From Lentisphaerae bacterium GWF2_50_93 (GTDB taxonomy: Bacteria > Verrucomicrobiota > Lentisphaeria > Victivallales > GWF2-50-93), in contig MHBI01000053.1 of assembly GCA_001804815.1 (NCBI GenBank), forward strand, positions 155,310 to 219,309: DNA of 64,000 nucleotides. Direction: 5' to 3'. Position numbers and translations under genes: made by a program. How positions within the stretch are numbered: position 1 is the first letter of the stretch; each line of letters opens with the position of its first letter. Below the pieces are notes generated by a model that had not been told where the DNA came from, ran no database searches, and saw only the letters and a list, made by a program, of their open reading frames with translations. Of the stretch, positions 62,810-64,000 are shown piece after piece.

Positions 62810-64000
62810 TCATTTCCCGCCCGCCGCCTTGAACTCCATCCTGCTCAGGCTCTGGAGCTGGTAGACGGTAAAACCGATCAGCATTACTCCTAGCACCCAT
62901 GCCATGGCGGTGGCTACGCCAAAACGCAGATATCCGAAGGCCTCCCAGAAAATGTGCAGCCCTATGACCTCAGTCGCACCATACGGGGTGTATGGGCCAC
63001 CACCTGTCATCGCCAGTATGAATTCGCTTCCGCTCTTCATACAGCCTATCGCCGCACCAATGAAGTTAATGGATATCAGTGCTTTTATGGAAGGAAGAGA
63101 GATGCTCCATACCTTGTAGAAAGCATTTGCTCCGTCGATGTCCGCCGCCTCATACAGGTCGTCAGGAATCCCCTTCAGCGCTGCAAGATAGATCAGGCAT
63201 CCCGGCCCCATCCCCGCCCAGATCGACGGCAGAAGACAGAAGAATAATGCAAACCTGGGAGAGTTAAGCCATTCGGCGGTGAACTCCGTAATGTGGGTGC
63301 CGCAGACATAGTTGATGGAATCCACGCAGAAGTTAAGCATCTGGTTGATCATGCCGTGCTGTCCGTAGAATCCCTTCCACAGGAAAATGACGACTACTCC
63401 CGACAGCACGGCTGGGAGATAATAGATCGTACGGAAGAAAATCTTTCCCTTCGGTACCTCCGAAAGAAGCAGGGCTAGAACTATTGGAGCTATAAAGCCA
63501 AAGCTCATGAACATCACCGTGTATTCCAGGGAGATCAGCAGCGCATACCAGAACTCAGCGCTGAAGAGGACAGTCGCAAAATTCTCAAAGCCCATCCAGG
63601 TACTGAATCCCCGGACATTGTAGTCCTGGAACGCCATGATCGTACCGCGCATGAGCGGCCAGTAGCTCCACACCGCAATGCTGAGTACGGCGGGAAGAAG
63701 AAGTAGATAAGCAATCTTATGCCGTCCGAACTGCCACTCGCCGCGCGCACGGTCGGCATCGCTCCTGGTCATGTTCTGGGAGAAAGTCCTGAACACCTTC
63801 AGAAGGACCAGGATAAATACGGCGAACAGCGCAATTGATACGACAGCTGCTACATTAGTGCGAAACTTGCGGACATCATCCGGCAGGATGTTGAGCATCT
63901 TCTGATTTGCCATCTCAACGCGGACATTCAAGATTTCCTGGATTCTGCTCTTCGCACCCTTTTCGTCTTTCGCTTCAATGCATCGCTTGACTTCACTGTC
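62810..64000 (-). CDS. MalF-like sugar ABC permease (5' end outside window)
   Basis: The frame is open to the edge (…EAKDEKGAKSR-IQEIL before MANQKML), so the N-terminus is outside. An N-terminal membrane helix (about VVSIALFAVFILVLL) precedes the MalF/UgpA core of six helices with EAA loop DDLYEAADIDGANAFYKVWSISLP. Imports a sugar with the MalG-like gene 75 bases downstream and an unseen binding protein and ATPase. Confidence 0.92.
   Translation of the reverse strand, partial: DSEVKRCIEAKDEKGAKSRIQEILNVRVEMANQKMLNILPDDVRKFRTNVAAVVSIALFAVFILVLLKVFRTFSQNMTRSDADRARGEWQFGRHKIAYLLLLPAVLSIAVWSYWPLMRGTIMAFQDYNVRGFSTWMGFENFATVLFSAEFWYALLISLEYTVMFMSFGFIAPIVLALLLSEVPKGKIFFRTIYYLPAVLSGVVVIFLWKGFYGQHGMINQMLNFCVDSINYVCGTHITEFTAEWLNSPRFALFFCLLPSIWAGMGPGCLIYLAALKGIPDDLYEAADIDGANAFYKVWSISLPSIKALISINFIGAAIGCMKSGSEFILAMTGGGPYTPYGATEVIGLHIFWEAFGYLRFGVATAMAWVLGVMLIGFTVYQLQSLSRMEFKAAGGK

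Noticed and set aside
1..64000. tRNA, rRNA genes
   Set aside because: No T-loop/acceptor combination or rRNA signature was seen on reading both strands; a tRNAscan run would settle it.

Overview
The window looks like chromosome from an anaerobic or microaerophilic member of the PVC group, most likely Lentisphaerota (Victivallis-like). This is inferred from four things: several pseudopilins with the [16 protein letters not shown] signal and an H-x9-DG tail, LacI-pseudopilin-glycosidase gene sets, a large oxygen/superoxide defence cluster, and an APS-type sulfate assimilation operon. No rRNA, tRNA or CRISPR array was seen. Placement below phylum level cannot be supported from this sequence alone.

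Layout. 1-3625 (+): end of a GldF-like ABC-2 permease, a GldG-like protein and a DUF4340-like protein, overlapping or tightly spaced. 3785-9248 (-): perR, rubrerythrin, desulfoferrodoxin, ferritin, flavodiiron protein, rubredoxin, a TIGR02757 protein and a metal-efflux permease, a nearly continuous oxidative-stress/metal cluster with a PerR/Fur-type dyad ahead of perR. 9389-10006: MarC. 10172-17137 (+): lacI, pseudopilin, GH16 laminarinase-like enzyme, three more pseudopilins, creatininase-family hydrolase. 17364-24569: secreted protein of unknown function, trpF (-), GAF-SpoIIE phosphatase, secreted CxxCxGxG-repeat protein, EF-G paralogue (-). 24610-24878: short element with 30-bp terminal inverted repeats. 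25125-27857 (+): PP2C phosphatase, secreted STN-like protein, galE. 27993-33424 (-): YtrA-type GntR regulator, two ABC-2 permeases with large ectodomains ending in a GspG-like segment, and their ATPase.

33720-38316 (+): flippase-like membrane protein, membrane-anchored oligopeptide-binding protein, larE. 39008-43254 (-): second lacI-glycosidase-pseudopilin set. 43443-54468: dinB, RMD1/DUF155 protein (-), GH94 phosphorylase, bioB, secreted FAD oxidoreductase (-), small protein (-), MFS transporter and PrsW protease (-). 55012-60594 (+): sulfate assimilation operon (DUF2061, cysH, cysD, cysN with a degenerate CysC domain, siroheme sulfite reductase). 60726-64000 (-): MalG-like permease with a roughly 350-residue repeat-containing insertion and a MalF-like permease cut by the window edge.

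Four signals cut across the genes. (1) The palindromic word TGCGA-N3-TCGCA occurs 15 times by eye where about 0.06 are expected; every copy lies in a gene and in the same reading phase. (2) Intergenic spaces carry many paired-hairpin elements with conserved flanks and variable stems. (3) AT-rich perfect hairpins begin at stop codons, or display the Shine-Dalgarno in their loop at starts. (4) Pseudopilin-type domains recur, both as stand-alone genes coupled to LacI/glycosidase genes and as C-terminal parts of ABC permeases.
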